Positions 28,855 through 37,064 of a stretch of 37,729 nt of DNA are shown here, one piece after another. The notes under the pieces are model-generated. The model was not told the origin of the DNA. It worked only from the letters and a program-made list of their open reading frames with translations, and did not search any database. The stretch is from assembly GCA_024763085.1 (NCBI GenBank), contig JANTGE010000004.1, positions 1 through 37,729 of the forward strand. The letters run 5' to 3'. How positions within the stretch are numbered: position 1 is the first letter of the stretch; every line of letters begins with the position of its first letter. Position numbers and translations under genes: made by a program. The stretch is from Acidimicrobiia bacterium (GTDB lineage Bacteria; Actinomycetota; Acidimicrobiia; Spongiisociales; UBA4744).

Positions 28855-29427
28855 CTATGACAGGCCGAGGCGGTCGGCCAGAGACCTGACCGCGGTTGCG
28901 ACACCCGGGACATGACGGAGCAGCAACCATCCGAGCCGGGCGCCGACGGCCCCGTACAGCAGGCCTCCAAGAACGTCCGACGGGAACCAGACTCCGGCGA
29001 TGATGCGTAGCAGGCCGAACATCGTTGCGACGGTGACGATGGTGATCCCGACGGGCCGGTGGGAGCGATACAGCGAGAGTCCCACCGCGGTGAGGATGGC
29101 GACCGGGTGTGCGGGAAACGAGGGGTCGCGCGGTGGGTAGAAGAGCAGACGCGCATTGGCAAGAGCATCGAACGGGCGGAGTCGTGGCCAGACGGCGTTG
29201 GTGACCTGGACGAATACGGTGACGAAGGCCATGGCGATCAACGCGACGAGTGCCGCTGTCTGAAACCGCTCAGCCTCTTCGTCGTCACGGCCTGCGAACC
29301 ACAGCCAACCGAGGGTCAGCGCTACTGCGACGGGGATGAGGTAGTCGTTGATGAGGAAGGCGACTACCTGATCGAAGATCGGGCCGTGGAGACCGTTCAA
29401 CCATCGAAAGACTTCGATGTCGCTCAT
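28855..29427 (-). CDS. PAP2-superfamily phosphatase
   Basis: MSDIEVFRWLNGLHGPIFDQVVAFLIND...RLRPF...PSFPAHPVAI...IIAGVWFPSDVLGGLLYG. Confidence 0.87.
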   Translation of the reverse strand: MSDIEVFRWLNGLHGPIFDQVVAFLINDYLIPVAVALTLGWLWFAGRDDEEAERFQTAALVALIAMAFVTVFVQVTNAVWPRLRPFDALANARLLFYPPRDPSFPAHPVAILTAVGLSLYRSHRPVGITIVTVATMFGLLRIIAGVWFPSDVLGGLLYGAVGARLGWLLLRHVPGVATAVRSLADRLGLS

Positions 29428-29807
29428 CGGTGGAGTCTCCCTGCAGCCCTGGCAGTGAAGGCCGCGGCAAGGAATGCGACGGAGAAGTAGAGCGCCTGCC
29501 AGTAGCCGGCGAGACCACCGTTGAGATCGTTCACGTTGCGGGCTGTCTCCAGAGTCGCCCAGGTGGCCCGCCCAACGCCCAGAGGACCCCACGGGCCGGT
29601 GGTCCATAGCGGTTCGAGGAAGAACGAGGCGACACCGACGCCCACCAGAGCCAAGCCGAGAAGGGCGCTGAGTCTTCGGTGCGGGAACACCCAAAGGTGC
29701 CTACGTCCGGACCTGACCGCGGCGAGTTGGATCACGCCGAGGCCTGCCACATAAACCATGAGCAGGTACTGCCATGTGAACAGACCGAACACGGCAAGCC
29801 GGTCCAT
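29424..29807 (-). CDS. Hypothetical membrane protein, co-operonic with PAP2
   Basis: MDRLAVFGLFTWQYLLMVYVAGLGVIQLAAVRSGRRHLWVFPHRRLSALLGLALVGVGVASFFLEPLW...; 4-nt overlap with PAP2; leaderless-type -10 upstream. Confidence 0.7.
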   Translation of the reverse strand: MDRLAVFGLFTWQYLLMVYVAGLGVIQLAAVRSGRRHLWVFPHRRLSALLGLALVGVGVASFFLEPLWTTGPWGPLGVGRATWATLETARNVNDLNGGLAGYWQALYFSVAFLAAAFTARAAGRLHR

Positions 29808-29840
29808 GATCCGAGTCTACGTCCGTGGTCGGCGGTCCCT

Positions 29841-29936
29841 CCAGCGAGCGGACCGAGGTTGGTCCCCCCAGCGAGCGGAGCGAGCGTTGGGGGAAAGTAC
29901 CGCAGTGCCGAAGGCGCTGGGGTAGGGGGGTAACCT
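29841..29936. repeat. Intergenic repeat/hairpin cluster (CCAGCGAGCGGA(C/G)CGAG... x2)
   Basis: Imperfect copies at 29841-29862 and 29868-29890; hairpins GGACC...GGTCC (29850-29865) and CCCCCA...TGGGGG (29865-29893); G-rich tract to 29930. Confidence 0.6.
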
Positions 29937-29943
29937 CCCAACC

Positions 29944-30828
29944 ATGCCGGAGCTTCCCGATCTCGAGGTCTACCTTGCTGCACTGCGCAGAGACGTTGTC
30001 GGATGTGACCTTCTCGGTGTCCGGATCGTCGCACCGTCACTGCTACGGACCGTGGAGCCACCGCTCCCGGTCGGTCAGACAGTCGCGACGGCGCGACGGA
30101 TCGGCAAGCGGCTCGTACTTGGCTTCGACGACCGGCAGGTCGCCATCCATCTCATGGTGTCTGGACGGTTGTCGTGGAAGGATCCCGGGGTCCGCGTGCC
30201 CGGGAAGGTCGGGTTGGCTGCCTTCGATTTCGATGGCGGGACACTGCTGCTGACCGAAGCGTCGTCGCGGCGCCGGGCGTCGGTCCATGTGGTGAACGAC
30301 CTGGCCGAGATCGACCCGGGAGGGGTCGAGCCCCTGGAGGTCGACCTGCATGGATTTGCCGAAGTGCTGGTGGCAGAGAACCGTACGCTGAAGAGAGCAC
30401 TGACCGACCCGACTGCGTTCGCCGGCATCGGGAACGCCTACTCGGACGAAATCCTGCACCGGGCCGGGCTCTCGCCGCAGCAGCGCACGAGGAACCTGAC
30501 GCCGGAGGAGACACACCGACTGTACGGAGCAATGCAGAATGTACTGACCGAGTGGACCGCGCGGCTGCTCCACGAGGCAAGTGGTGGCTGGCCGAAGAAG
30601 GTGACTGCTTTCCATCCTGCGATGGCGGTGCATGGAAAGTTCGGTGAACCGTGTCCGGTGTGTGGAACGCCGGTCCAACGTGTGGCCGTCGAACGCGAGT
30701 ACCAGTATTGCCCGACGTGTCAGACACAAGGTCGGTTGCTTGCCGACAGGGCGACGTCGCGATTCCTCAAGGGCGACCGGCCGCGGCGGGTCTCCGACCT
30801 TGGCGCGGCCGTCGAGGAGGAGACGTAG
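29944..30828 (+). CDS. Fpg/Nei family DNA glycosylase
   Basis: MPELPDLEVYLAAL (catalytic P1/E2), TAFAGIGNAYSDEILHRAGLSPQQ, C-terminal CPVCGTPVQR...YCPTC zinc finger. Confidence 0.92.
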   Translation: MPELPDLEVYLAALRRDVVGCDLLGVRIVAPSLLRTVEPPLPVGQTVATARRIGKRLVLGFDDRQVAIHLMVSGRLSWKDPGVRVPGKVGLAAFDFDGGTLLLTEASSRRRASVHVVNDLAEIDPGGVEPLEVDLHGFAEVLVAENRTLKRALTDPTAFAGIGNAYSDEILHRAGLSPQQRTRNLTPEETHRLYGAMQNVLTEWTARLLHEASGGWPKKVTAFHPAMAVHGKFGEPCPVCGTPVQRVAVEREYQYCPTCQTQGRLLADRATSRFLKGDRPRRVSDLGAAVEEET

Positions 30829-30973
30829 GCTCGCCGTCAGGACAGACAAGTGCTGGTGGCTTCCCGGGCAAAACGTGACTCGGCCCGTACTAGTGCCTCG
30901 GGGCGAGTTCGCGATGGGTCGCAAGCGCAGGGGTCGGGATACCGATGTAGAGGCGCGGCATCAAGGAGGAAGC

Positions 30974-31192
30974 GTGGCAATCGGCAGACACCGTAGGACT
31001 CCAAAGCACCGGAGAGGGAAGAGTTGGTGCGAACAGGGAGTTCATCGACTCGAGTATGCGGACGACGGGACGTTGTCCTGCGGTAGATGTGGGCGGCGGT
31101 TCGGCACGAGCCAATTCATGGTGCAGCCGTCGTCGTCGCCTGACCCTTGGGTGCCACCGGTTCCCGAACCGAGCGGTGTAGCGGGCAACTAG
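30974..31192 (+). CDS. Small putative zinc-ribbon protein
   Basis: AAGGAGG-aagc-GTG start; MAIGRHRRTPKHRRGKSWCEQGVHRLEYADDGTLSCGRCGRRFGTSQF... Confidence 0.4.
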   Translation: MAIGRHRRTPKHRRGKSWCEQGVHRLEYADDGTLSCGRCGRRFGTSQFMVQPSSSPDPWVPPVPEPSGVAGN

Positions 31193-31312
31193 CCATCGCT
31201 CGCCGCTCGAGACACGCGTCAGTCGGCAAGGGAGGCGCACCGTAGGTGCCGGCCGCGGAGATGGAGTGGTCATGGGCGAACGCTGAAAGCCGATGGTTCC
31301 TAAGATGCCGGC

Positions 31313-32173
31313 ATGAAGTTCGGCATCGTCATGTTTCCCACCGATCGGTCGATTCAGCCGGCCGAGTTGGCCCAAGAAGTAGAGGCCCGCGGGTTCGAGT
31401 CCCTGTGGTTTCCGGAACACTCCCACATTCCGGTGAGCCGGCGGACACCGTGGGGCGGCCGCCCAGACGCTCCTCCGCTGCCGGAGTATTACGCCCGTAC
31501 GCACGACCAGTTCGTCGCCCTCGCCGCGGCCGCCGTTGCCACCACCTCGCTGCGACTCGGTACCGGCATCACCCTGGTGGCGCAACGGGACCCGATATGG
31601 CTCGCCAAACAGGTCGCGTCGCTCGATGTGATCTCGAATGGTCGGTTGCTCTTCGGGATCGGCTACGGATGGAACAAAGAGGAGATGGCCGACCACGGTG
31701 TGGCCTATCGGGAGCGGCGGGCAATCCTCAGAGAGAAGATCCTCGCCATGCAGGAGTTGTGGACGAAAGAGGTGGCGTCGTTCGACGGCGACTACGTTCG
31801 TTTCGAACCGAGTTGGCAGTGGCCGAAACCGGTCCAGCGGCCGCATCCGCCGATCATCCTGGGCGGGGCTGCCGGACCGCGAACGATGGCCGACATCGTC
31901 GAGTTCTGTGACGGTTGGATGCCGATCTGGGGTCGCCACGATCTCCTCGGGAGGATCGATGAGCTCCGCGCCGCGGCCGAGCGGGCAGGCCGTGATCCCG
32001 ACTCGATCGAGATCAGTGTCACCGGGCCGAAACCCGACTCGGCGGTGATCGGGGAGATCGCCGCAGCCGGCATCGATCGCGTCGTTCTGTCGGTGCCACC
32101 CCGCGATGCCGACGACGTGCTGCCGCGGCTCGACGCGTATCATCGGCTGGTGGAGGAGTTCGGGAGCCGGTAG
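31313..32173 (+). CDS. LLM-class (putative F420-dependent) oxidoreductase
   Basis: MKFGIVMFPTDRSIQPAELAQEVEARGFESLWFPEHSHIP...LRLGTGITLVAQRDPIWLAKQVASLDVISNGRLLFGIGYGWNKEEM. Confidence 0.93.
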   Translation: MKFGIVMFPTDRSIQPAELAQEVEARGFESLWFPEHSHIPVSRRTPWGGRPDAPPLPEYYARTHDQFVALAAAAVATTSLRLGTGITLVAQRDPIWLAKQVASLDVISNGRLLFGIGYGWNKEEMADHGVAYRERRAILREKILAMQELWTKEVASFDGDYVRFEPSWQWPKPVQRPHPPIILGGAAGPRTMADIVEFCDGWMPIWGRHDLLGRIDELRAAAERAGRDPDSIEISVTGPKPDSAVIGEIAAAGIDRVVLSVPPRDADDVLPRLDAYHRLVEEFGSR

Positions 32174-32256
32174 CAGCCGACCGTTCGATGCTTTGCCGAG
32201 CGGCAGGTACACCATTTGACCTACAGATTCTGGGTACTTCTGCCGACAGGAATGCA

Positions 32257-33762
32257 ATGCAGACGCGTGCGCTGGGCCGGCAGGCCCCCTGGACGATCGC
32301 CGCGATAGGAGTCTTGGTCGTCGGTATCGCCGGCGCCGCACTGCTTGCCTGGGTCATCGGCACGATCGAACACCAGCAGTTCGAAGCGGTCGTCGACACG
32401 ACCCGAAGAAACATCGCCCGCAGTTTCGACGACGCCGCCTCGACCGCCGAGCAGTTCACCTATGCCATGGCAGCCGGGCTCGACATGAAAGAGCTCGCCG
32501 AGGCCGCAGACTCGTCCATAGCCGGCAACCTCGGATCCATAGCGGATGGACTCGTGTACCAACCGTTCGCAGGACCGGGGTTTGCGTTCCCCATCGGTAG
32601 GCAGCCGGTCGCCGAGCTCTCGCCTTCAGAGGTCGACACGGCGAAGGCGGCTGCGGGCCGCCCTGTGCTGACCCGGCGGCCAGGCGGAAGCTACGCGGTG
32701 CTGATTGCCAGCCAGGCAGGGGTTGGCGGGCTCGTCATCCGCATGGACGACCTGGTGCGAAGGAGCGTGACGGGGCTCGGCCAGCTCGTCGACCTCGAGC
32801 TCGAAGATGCGGGCGAGCTCGTCTATTCGCGGACGACGTCCGGAACGCCCATCGAGGAGACCGTTCCGCTGGATCTTGGAGGGAGACGCTTCGGGCTCAC
32901 CGTCCACGCAGGGCCCGACTATGCCCAATCGGGAGTGCGACCGGCGTTCATCTCGGTCGTGGTGTTCTCGTTCATCCTGGCAGGGCTCATCCTCGCTCTC
33001 GGTTCGGTATGGAGATCACGCATGCGGGAGGCTCAACAGAGGGCGGAACTCGCCGAAGGTCTCTCCGACGCGAAGGACCGGTTCATTGCTTCGATCAGCC
33101 ACGAGCTGCGAACCCCGCTGTCCGCCGTCTTCGGATTCGCGAATGAACTGGTGGAACGCGGCGATCACTTCACCGACGACGAGCGCGATGAGTTGATCGC
33201 GGCGGTGCTCGACCAGAGTCGCGTCATGGCCCGGATCGTCGAAGACATGCTGGTTGCGGCTCGACTGGACGCAGGCACGCTGACCGTCCTGCCGTCCGAG
33301 ACCGACCTTGCGGCCGAAGTACGCTCGGTGGTCGACGAACTCGTGTCCGATGGTCGGGTTGCGTGTGACCTCGAGCCGGTGCATGCCAACATCGATCCTT
33401 TGCGTCTTCGCCAGATCGTTCGAAACATCGTCGCCAATGCCATCGACCATGGAGGGAAGCGGGTCAGAGTGGAGCTGCGTCGAGTCGGGCCCGAGGCGAG
33501 GATAAGGGTGATCGACGACGGTCCTGGGGTGCCAGATCCGGATGCCGATCTGATCTTCCTGCCGTACTACCAGGCGGGGCGAAGCGAGTCGGTCCCGTCG
33601 ACGCTCGGGCTGGGACTTCCGGTGGCACGCGAACTGGCCGCCATGATGGGTGGAGATGTCAAGTACCGGCGAGACGACTCCTGGACCGTCTTCGAACTCG
33701 TCGTACCGGTGGCGGCGATGGTCCCGGGCACCGTGGCCGCTGCCGACGCCGGTCGAGGCTGA
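32257..33762 (+). CDS. Sensor histidine kinase (orphan)
   Basis: N-terminal TM, extracytoplasmic region, second TM, then FIASISHELRTPLSAVFGFANELVERG (H-box), IVRNIVANAIDHGG (N-box), VIDDGPGVPD, TLGLGLPVARELA. Confidence 0.92.
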   Translation: MQTRALGRQAPWTIAAIGVLVVGIAGAALLAWVIGTIEHQQFEAVVDTTRRNIARSFDDAASTAEQFTYAMAAGLDMKELAEAADSSIAGNLGSIADGLVYQPFAGPGFAFPIGRQPVAELSPSEVDTAKAAAGRPVLTRRPGGSYAVLIASQAGVGGLVIRMDDLVRRSVTGLGQLVDLELEDAGELVYSRTTSGTPIEETVPLDLGGRRFGLTVHAGPDYAQSGVRPAFISVVVFSFILAGLILALGSVWRSRMREAQQRAELAEGLSDAKDRFIASISHELRTPLSAVFGFANELVERGDHFTDDERDELIAAVLDQSRVMARIVEDMLVAARLDAGTLTVLPSETDLAAEVRSVVDELVSDGRVACDLEPVHANIDPLRLRQIVRNIVANAIDHGGKRVRVELRRVGPEARIRVIDDGPGVPDPDADLIFLPYYQAGRSESVPSTLGLGLPVARELAAMMGGDVKYRRDDSWTVFELVVPVAAMVPGTVAAADAGRG

Positions 33763-33905
33763 GCCTCGTCGCCCTTGCCGGCACCTCCTGCGAGGCCTCT
33801 CACCTGGGTACTGGGGCATCGCGCAAGAGGCGCACGTTCCGTCGCACCGGGACAGGCACGAGGTAGGTCAGGGTTTTGTGTCGACAAGGCACTACCGTCT
33901 CTGGC

Positions 33906-34436
33906 ATGACCGATACCGGTATCCACGACGAACATCCCTTCGCGACCCCCCCGGAGCAGCGCGACCCGGCACGCCGGCTTCGCGGCCGGCTTGCCAGCCC
34001 GGTCACCGTGTTCACCTCCGGCTCTGGCAACGAGGCTGTCGGCCTGACAGTGTCGTCGGTACTGGTCTCGGAAGGGCCTCCGGCGAGGCTCATCGCGCTC
34101 ATCAACGAAGCCACCGACCTGTGGGAGGAGATCGAGGCCGGAGGACGCTGGGTCACCCATGTGCTCGACGAGTCCGACCAGTCGATTTCGGACCGCTTTG
34201 CCGGTATCAGACCAAGCCCCGGAGGTCTGTTTCGCGGTCTCGACGTCGAAGAGAGCTCCTACGGCCCCGTGCTGACGTCGATCGGAACGCGGGCAGCATG
34301 CCGGCTGGAGCGATCCGAGGCCGTGGGCCACCACCGACTGGTGATTGGCCTCGTCGACGAGATCACGCTCGACGACTCCGCGCCGCTCGTCTACTTCCGC
34401 GGTCGGTACCGGCGACTCACCGACGGCGAGCTATGA
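33906..34436 (+). CDS. Flavin reductase-like domain protein
   Basis: ARRLRGRLASPVTVFTSGSGNEAVGLTVSSVLVSEGPPARLIALINEATDLWEEIEAGGRWVTHVLDESDQSISDRFAG. Confidence 0.8.
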   Translation: MTDTGIHDEHPFATPPEQRDPARRLRGRLASPVTVFTSGSGNEAVGLTVSSVLVSEGPPARLIALINEATDLWEEIEAGGRWVTHVLDESDQSISDRFAGIRPSPGGLFRGLDVEESSYGPVLTSIGTRAACRLERSEAVGHHRLVIGLVDEITLDDSAPLVYFRGRYRRLTDGEL

Positions 34437-35277
34437 GCGCTACCGCGGTGAGGATGATCGGCAACGCCAGCCACACCTGACCCGTCACCTGCTCCGCGCC
34501 GATGGTGATGCCCAGGATGACGGCGACGACCGGGTTCACATACGCATAGCTGGTGGCCAGCGGTGCCGGGACGGTGCGCAGCAGGTAGGCGTAGGCGGTG
34601 AAGGCCACAATCGACCCGGCGCCGATGAGGTAGATGAGAGCGATGACCGAAGCTGCCGACGGGGACGCCGGTAGCCGCTCGCCGAACGCGAACCCGGTGA
34701 CGGCAAGAACGACGCCTCCGCCGATCATCTGCACCGTGCTCGACATGAGCCCATCGGGAAGGTCGACGTACTTCGACCAGACCGACCCGAACGCCCAGAA
34801 GATCGGCGAGATGACGATGAGGAACAATCCCAACGGGGCGCCTTGGAAGTCGCCTTCCCGGGAGAGCAGAACGACACCTGCAAGGCCGATGGCCAGACCG
34901 ACCCATTCGCGGCGAGTGGGCCACTGGCCGAAGAAACCCGAGATGAGGGCGGCCCATACCGGGACCATGGCCACCGCGGTGGCGGTCACCCCGGAGCCGA
35001 CGCCAACATCTTCGGCGATGGTGACGAGACCGACCCCTCCGAGGAAGAGCGCGGTGCCGACCGCGAACCCGTAGCCCCACTGGCGGCGTGTCGGAGCAGC
35101 GGCACCCCGGAGGCGAAGCCACGGGTAGAGGAGGCCGCCGGCGACGGTCATGCGAATCGCATTGCCGAGCAGCGGAGGGAATCCGTCGACCATGAACCGC
35201 AGTGCGAGGTAGGTGGAGCCCCACACGAGGTACACCGCGGTGAGGGCGGCGACGACAGGGAGGCGGGTCCGACGCAT
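34417..35277 (-). CDS. EamA/DMT family transporter
   Basis: MRRTRLPVVAALTAVYLVWGSTYLALRFMVDGFPPLLGNAIRMTVAGGLLYPWLRL...; two EamA-type TM repeats. Confidence 0.92.
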   Translation of the reverse strand: MRRTRLPVVAALTAVYLVWGSTYLALRFMVDGFPPLLGNAIRMTVAGGLLYPWLRLRGAAAPTRRQWGYGFAVGTALFLGGVGLVTIAEDVGVGSGVTATAVAMVPVWAALISGFFGQWPTRREWVGLAIGLAGVVLLSREGDFQGAPLGLFLIVISPIFWAFGSVWSKYVDLPDGLMSSTVQMIGGGVVLAVTGFAFGERLPASPSAASVIALIYLIGAGSIVAFTAYAYLLRTVPAPLATSYAYVNPVVAVILGITIGAEQVTGQVWLALPIILTAVALIARRR

Positions 35278-35318
35278 AGGAACGGCATGGTAGGGCAGTG
35301 AACTCATGCTCTTGCGAG

Positions 35319-35334
35319 GCGAACATATGTTCGA
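35319..35334. promoter_or_regulatory. LexA/SOS box upstream of imuA-like gene
   Basis: GCGAACATATGTTCGA versus actinobacterial TCGAAC-N4-GTTCGA. It lies in the 17-bp spacer of a candidate promoter TTGCGA(35312-35317)...TAGATT(35335-35340). Confidence 0.85.
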
Positions 35335-35377
35335 TAGATTGAGGGTCTTGGAGGACGCACCAACGACGACACCTGCG

Positions 35378-35938
35378 ATGTTCTCCGCCCGACCGGGAAG
35401 GATCGTCGGGCTGGAGGGGCCGGCCGGGATGGGACTCACCCGGCTCGGTCTGTCGATGCTGGCTCCTGCCGCCAGGATCGCCCCGGTCGCCTATGTGGAC
35501 GTGCGCGGCTGGTTCCATCCACCGGCGGCCTGGGAGGCCGGTATCGAGCCGGAACGACTGGTCGTCGTTCGGAGTCGCGATCGTCTGCGATGGCCGCAGG
35601 TGGTGGCAGCACTCGTCGAAGGCATGGGTGCCGTCTACGCCGAGGTGCCGGCGAAGGTTCCCGACCAGATGCTGCGCCGGTTGGCGGCACTGGTGCGGTC
35701 ACGGCGAGCCGCTCTGGTGCTCAGGCCGTTCGCCGGCGGGCTGCCTGCAGGAGTCGCCTACCTGCGGGTACGGGGAACCGGCGTCGCCTGGGAAGGTGCC
35801 GAGGACGGCCACGGCAGACTACGGCAACGTCGCCTCATGCTCGAGGTCTCCGGTAAGAACCTGCCGGAGCAGACGCTCCTGGTCGACGATGACGGACGGC
35901 TGGTGATCCAGGAGACGGCGGTAACGGCGGCGGGGTAG
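35378..35938 (+). CDS. ImuA-like (RecA/SulA-like) mutasome accessory protein; start could be TTG 35348
   Basis: MFSARPGRIVGLEGPAGMGLTRLGLSMLAPAARIAPVAYVDVRGWFHPPAAWEAGIEPERLVVVRSRDRLRWPQVVAALVEGMGAVYAEVPAKVPDQMLRRLAALVRSRRAALVLRPFAG; SOS box upstream, imuB nearby. Confidence 0.75.
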   Translation: MFSARPGRIVGLEGPAGMGLTRLGLSMLAPAARIAPVAYVDVRGWFHPPAAWEAGIEPERLVVVRSRDRLRWPQVVAALVEGMGAVYAEVPAKVPDQMLRRLAALVRSRRAALVLRPFAGGLPAGVAYLRVRGTGVAWEGAEDGHGRLRQRRLMLEVSGKNLPEQTLLVDDDGRLVIQETAVTAAG

Positions 35939-36029
35939 AGGTCCGTAGCTGCATCGCAGTGTTCACACCAGGGCGGTGAAGCAGGCTCGCCTCGGTGGTG
36001 CGGTTTCGACACTCGATGCGCCTGGTCGG

Positions 36030-36557
36030 CTACCACCACTCGGAGAAGGGGATCGGATCGCCGACCTGATGTGCCTTCGATGACGGCCGTGCCGGGAACC
36101 AGGCGAGTTCCCGTCCCGACCCGTCGAACGTGGCCGCCGATCGGCAGTGGATGCCGCGCAAACCAGTGTCGTGGACCGCGACGCCGATCGGTTGGCATCG
36201 CTCCCGAGGGATGTGGGTTCCGGTTTCGTCCACCGGGTAGGTCGCCGGCAGTCCAAGCTCTTCGAGACCCTCACTGGTGGTGGCGTTGGCGACGACCTGG
36301 GACCGGGGGAGCGTTGCCGTGACGAGTACGAACGGCGGATCGAGGTCTTCGGGATCGACCGGTGAGCCCTCGAGCATGAAGCGGATCTGGGCACGAGCCG
36401 TCGCGACGTCCTCGTTGAGATACAGCACCGGAAACGACCGGGGCGGGTTCCAGCGGCCGCCATGGACGGCGGCATAGGTCGGGTCGAGGGGGTCCTTCCA
36501 CGCCACGTCGGCGACCCGAAACCACGCCTGTCCGTCCCGCAGGCGTTCGGTGATCAC
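36030..36557 (-). CDS. RES-domain toxin (MbcT/ParT-like)
   Basis: VITERLRDGQAWFRVADVAWKDPLDPTYAAVHGGRWNPPRSFPVLYLNEDVATARAQIRFMLEG...; GTG start overlaps the antitoxin stop (GTGA). Confidence 0.88.
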   Translation of the reverse strand: MITERLRDGQAWFRVADVAWKDPLDPTYAAVHGGRWNPPRSFPVLYLNEDVATARAQIRFMLEGSPVDPEDLDPPFVLVTATLPRSQVVANATTSEGLEELGLPATYPVDETGTHIPRERCQPIGVAVHDTGLRGIHCRSAATFDGSGRELAWFPARPSSKAHQVGDPIPFSEWW

Positions 36558-36982
36558 GGCTGAATACGGCGCAGATCGAACATGGCCCGGACGGCGTCGA
36601 CGACCTCGCGGGTCCGGCCTTCCTCGACCAGGTCGAGCAGTGACTTTCCGCCGAGCATCGGCGCCTGACGACGGACCACGGCCGGGATCCGCTCCCGTTT
36701 CACGTACCGATCGAGGATGTCGGTTGCCGCGGCAAGGTCGGCAATGGCGGCGGCACGAGCCATCGGGGGGCCTGAGGCGAGCCACTTCGACACCGCCTGG
36801 CGCGAGACGCCAAAGACCCGCGCGGCGGCCGACTGGGACAGTCCCCACAGTTCGATGAAGCGGTCCAGCGGCTCGGTGCGAAGCCGCCGGTCGAAGGCGT
36901 CGACGAACCGGCGGGCCCAGCCCTCGTCGGCTTCAGAGAGGAGCCGCTCAGCGGCCTCGGTGGGGGAGAGGTCGGTGATCAT
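36554..36982 (-). CDS. Xre/MbcA/ParS-type antitoxin (DUF2384)
   Basis: MITDLSPTEAAERLL...EPLDRFIELWGLSQSAAARVFGVSRQAVSKWLASGPPMARAAAIADLAAATDILDRYVKRERIPAVVRRQAPMLGGKSLLDLVEEGRTREVVDAVRAMFD. Confidence 0.88.
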   Translation of the reverse strand: MITDLSPTEAAERLLSEADEGWARRFVDAFDRRLRTEPLDRFIELWGLSQSAAARVFGVSRQAVSKWLASGPPMARAAAIADLAAATDILDRYVKRERIPAVVRRQAPMLGGKSLLDLVEEGRTREVVDAVRAMFDLRRIQP

Positions 36983-36988
36983 GAGGCA

Positions 36989-37017
36989 ACCATATGTCAA
37001 TCGCACCTTTTTGTCAA
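36989..37017 (-). promoter_or_regulatory. Predicted antitoxin promoter (leaderless)
   Basis: Minus strand TTGACA(37017-37012)-17 bp-TATGGT(36994-36989)-6 nt-ATG(36982). Confidence 0.6.
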
Positions 37018-37040
37018 CCGAACATATGTTCGAGTATTGT
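37011..37040 (+). promoter_or_regulatory. Predicted imuB promoter with SOS box in the spacer
   Basis: TTGTCA(37011-37016)-18 bp containing the SOS box-TATTGT(37035-37040). Confidence 0.55.
37019..37032. promoter_or_regulatory. LexA/SOS box between xre antitoxin and imuB
   Basis: CGAACATATGTTCG, identical to the box at 35320-35333. Confidence 0.88.
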
Positions 37041-37064
37041 GAGGGGTCCGTTCGGGAGGAAAGA

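Noticed and set aside
30890-32341. 483-aa minus-strand ORF
   Set aside because: Mostly antisense to the well-supported LLM oxidoreductase; no domain recognised.
35939-36029. Possible attachment site or IS scar between imuA and the RES gene
   Set aside because: No inverted repeats, target duplication or transposase remnants could be identified by eye.
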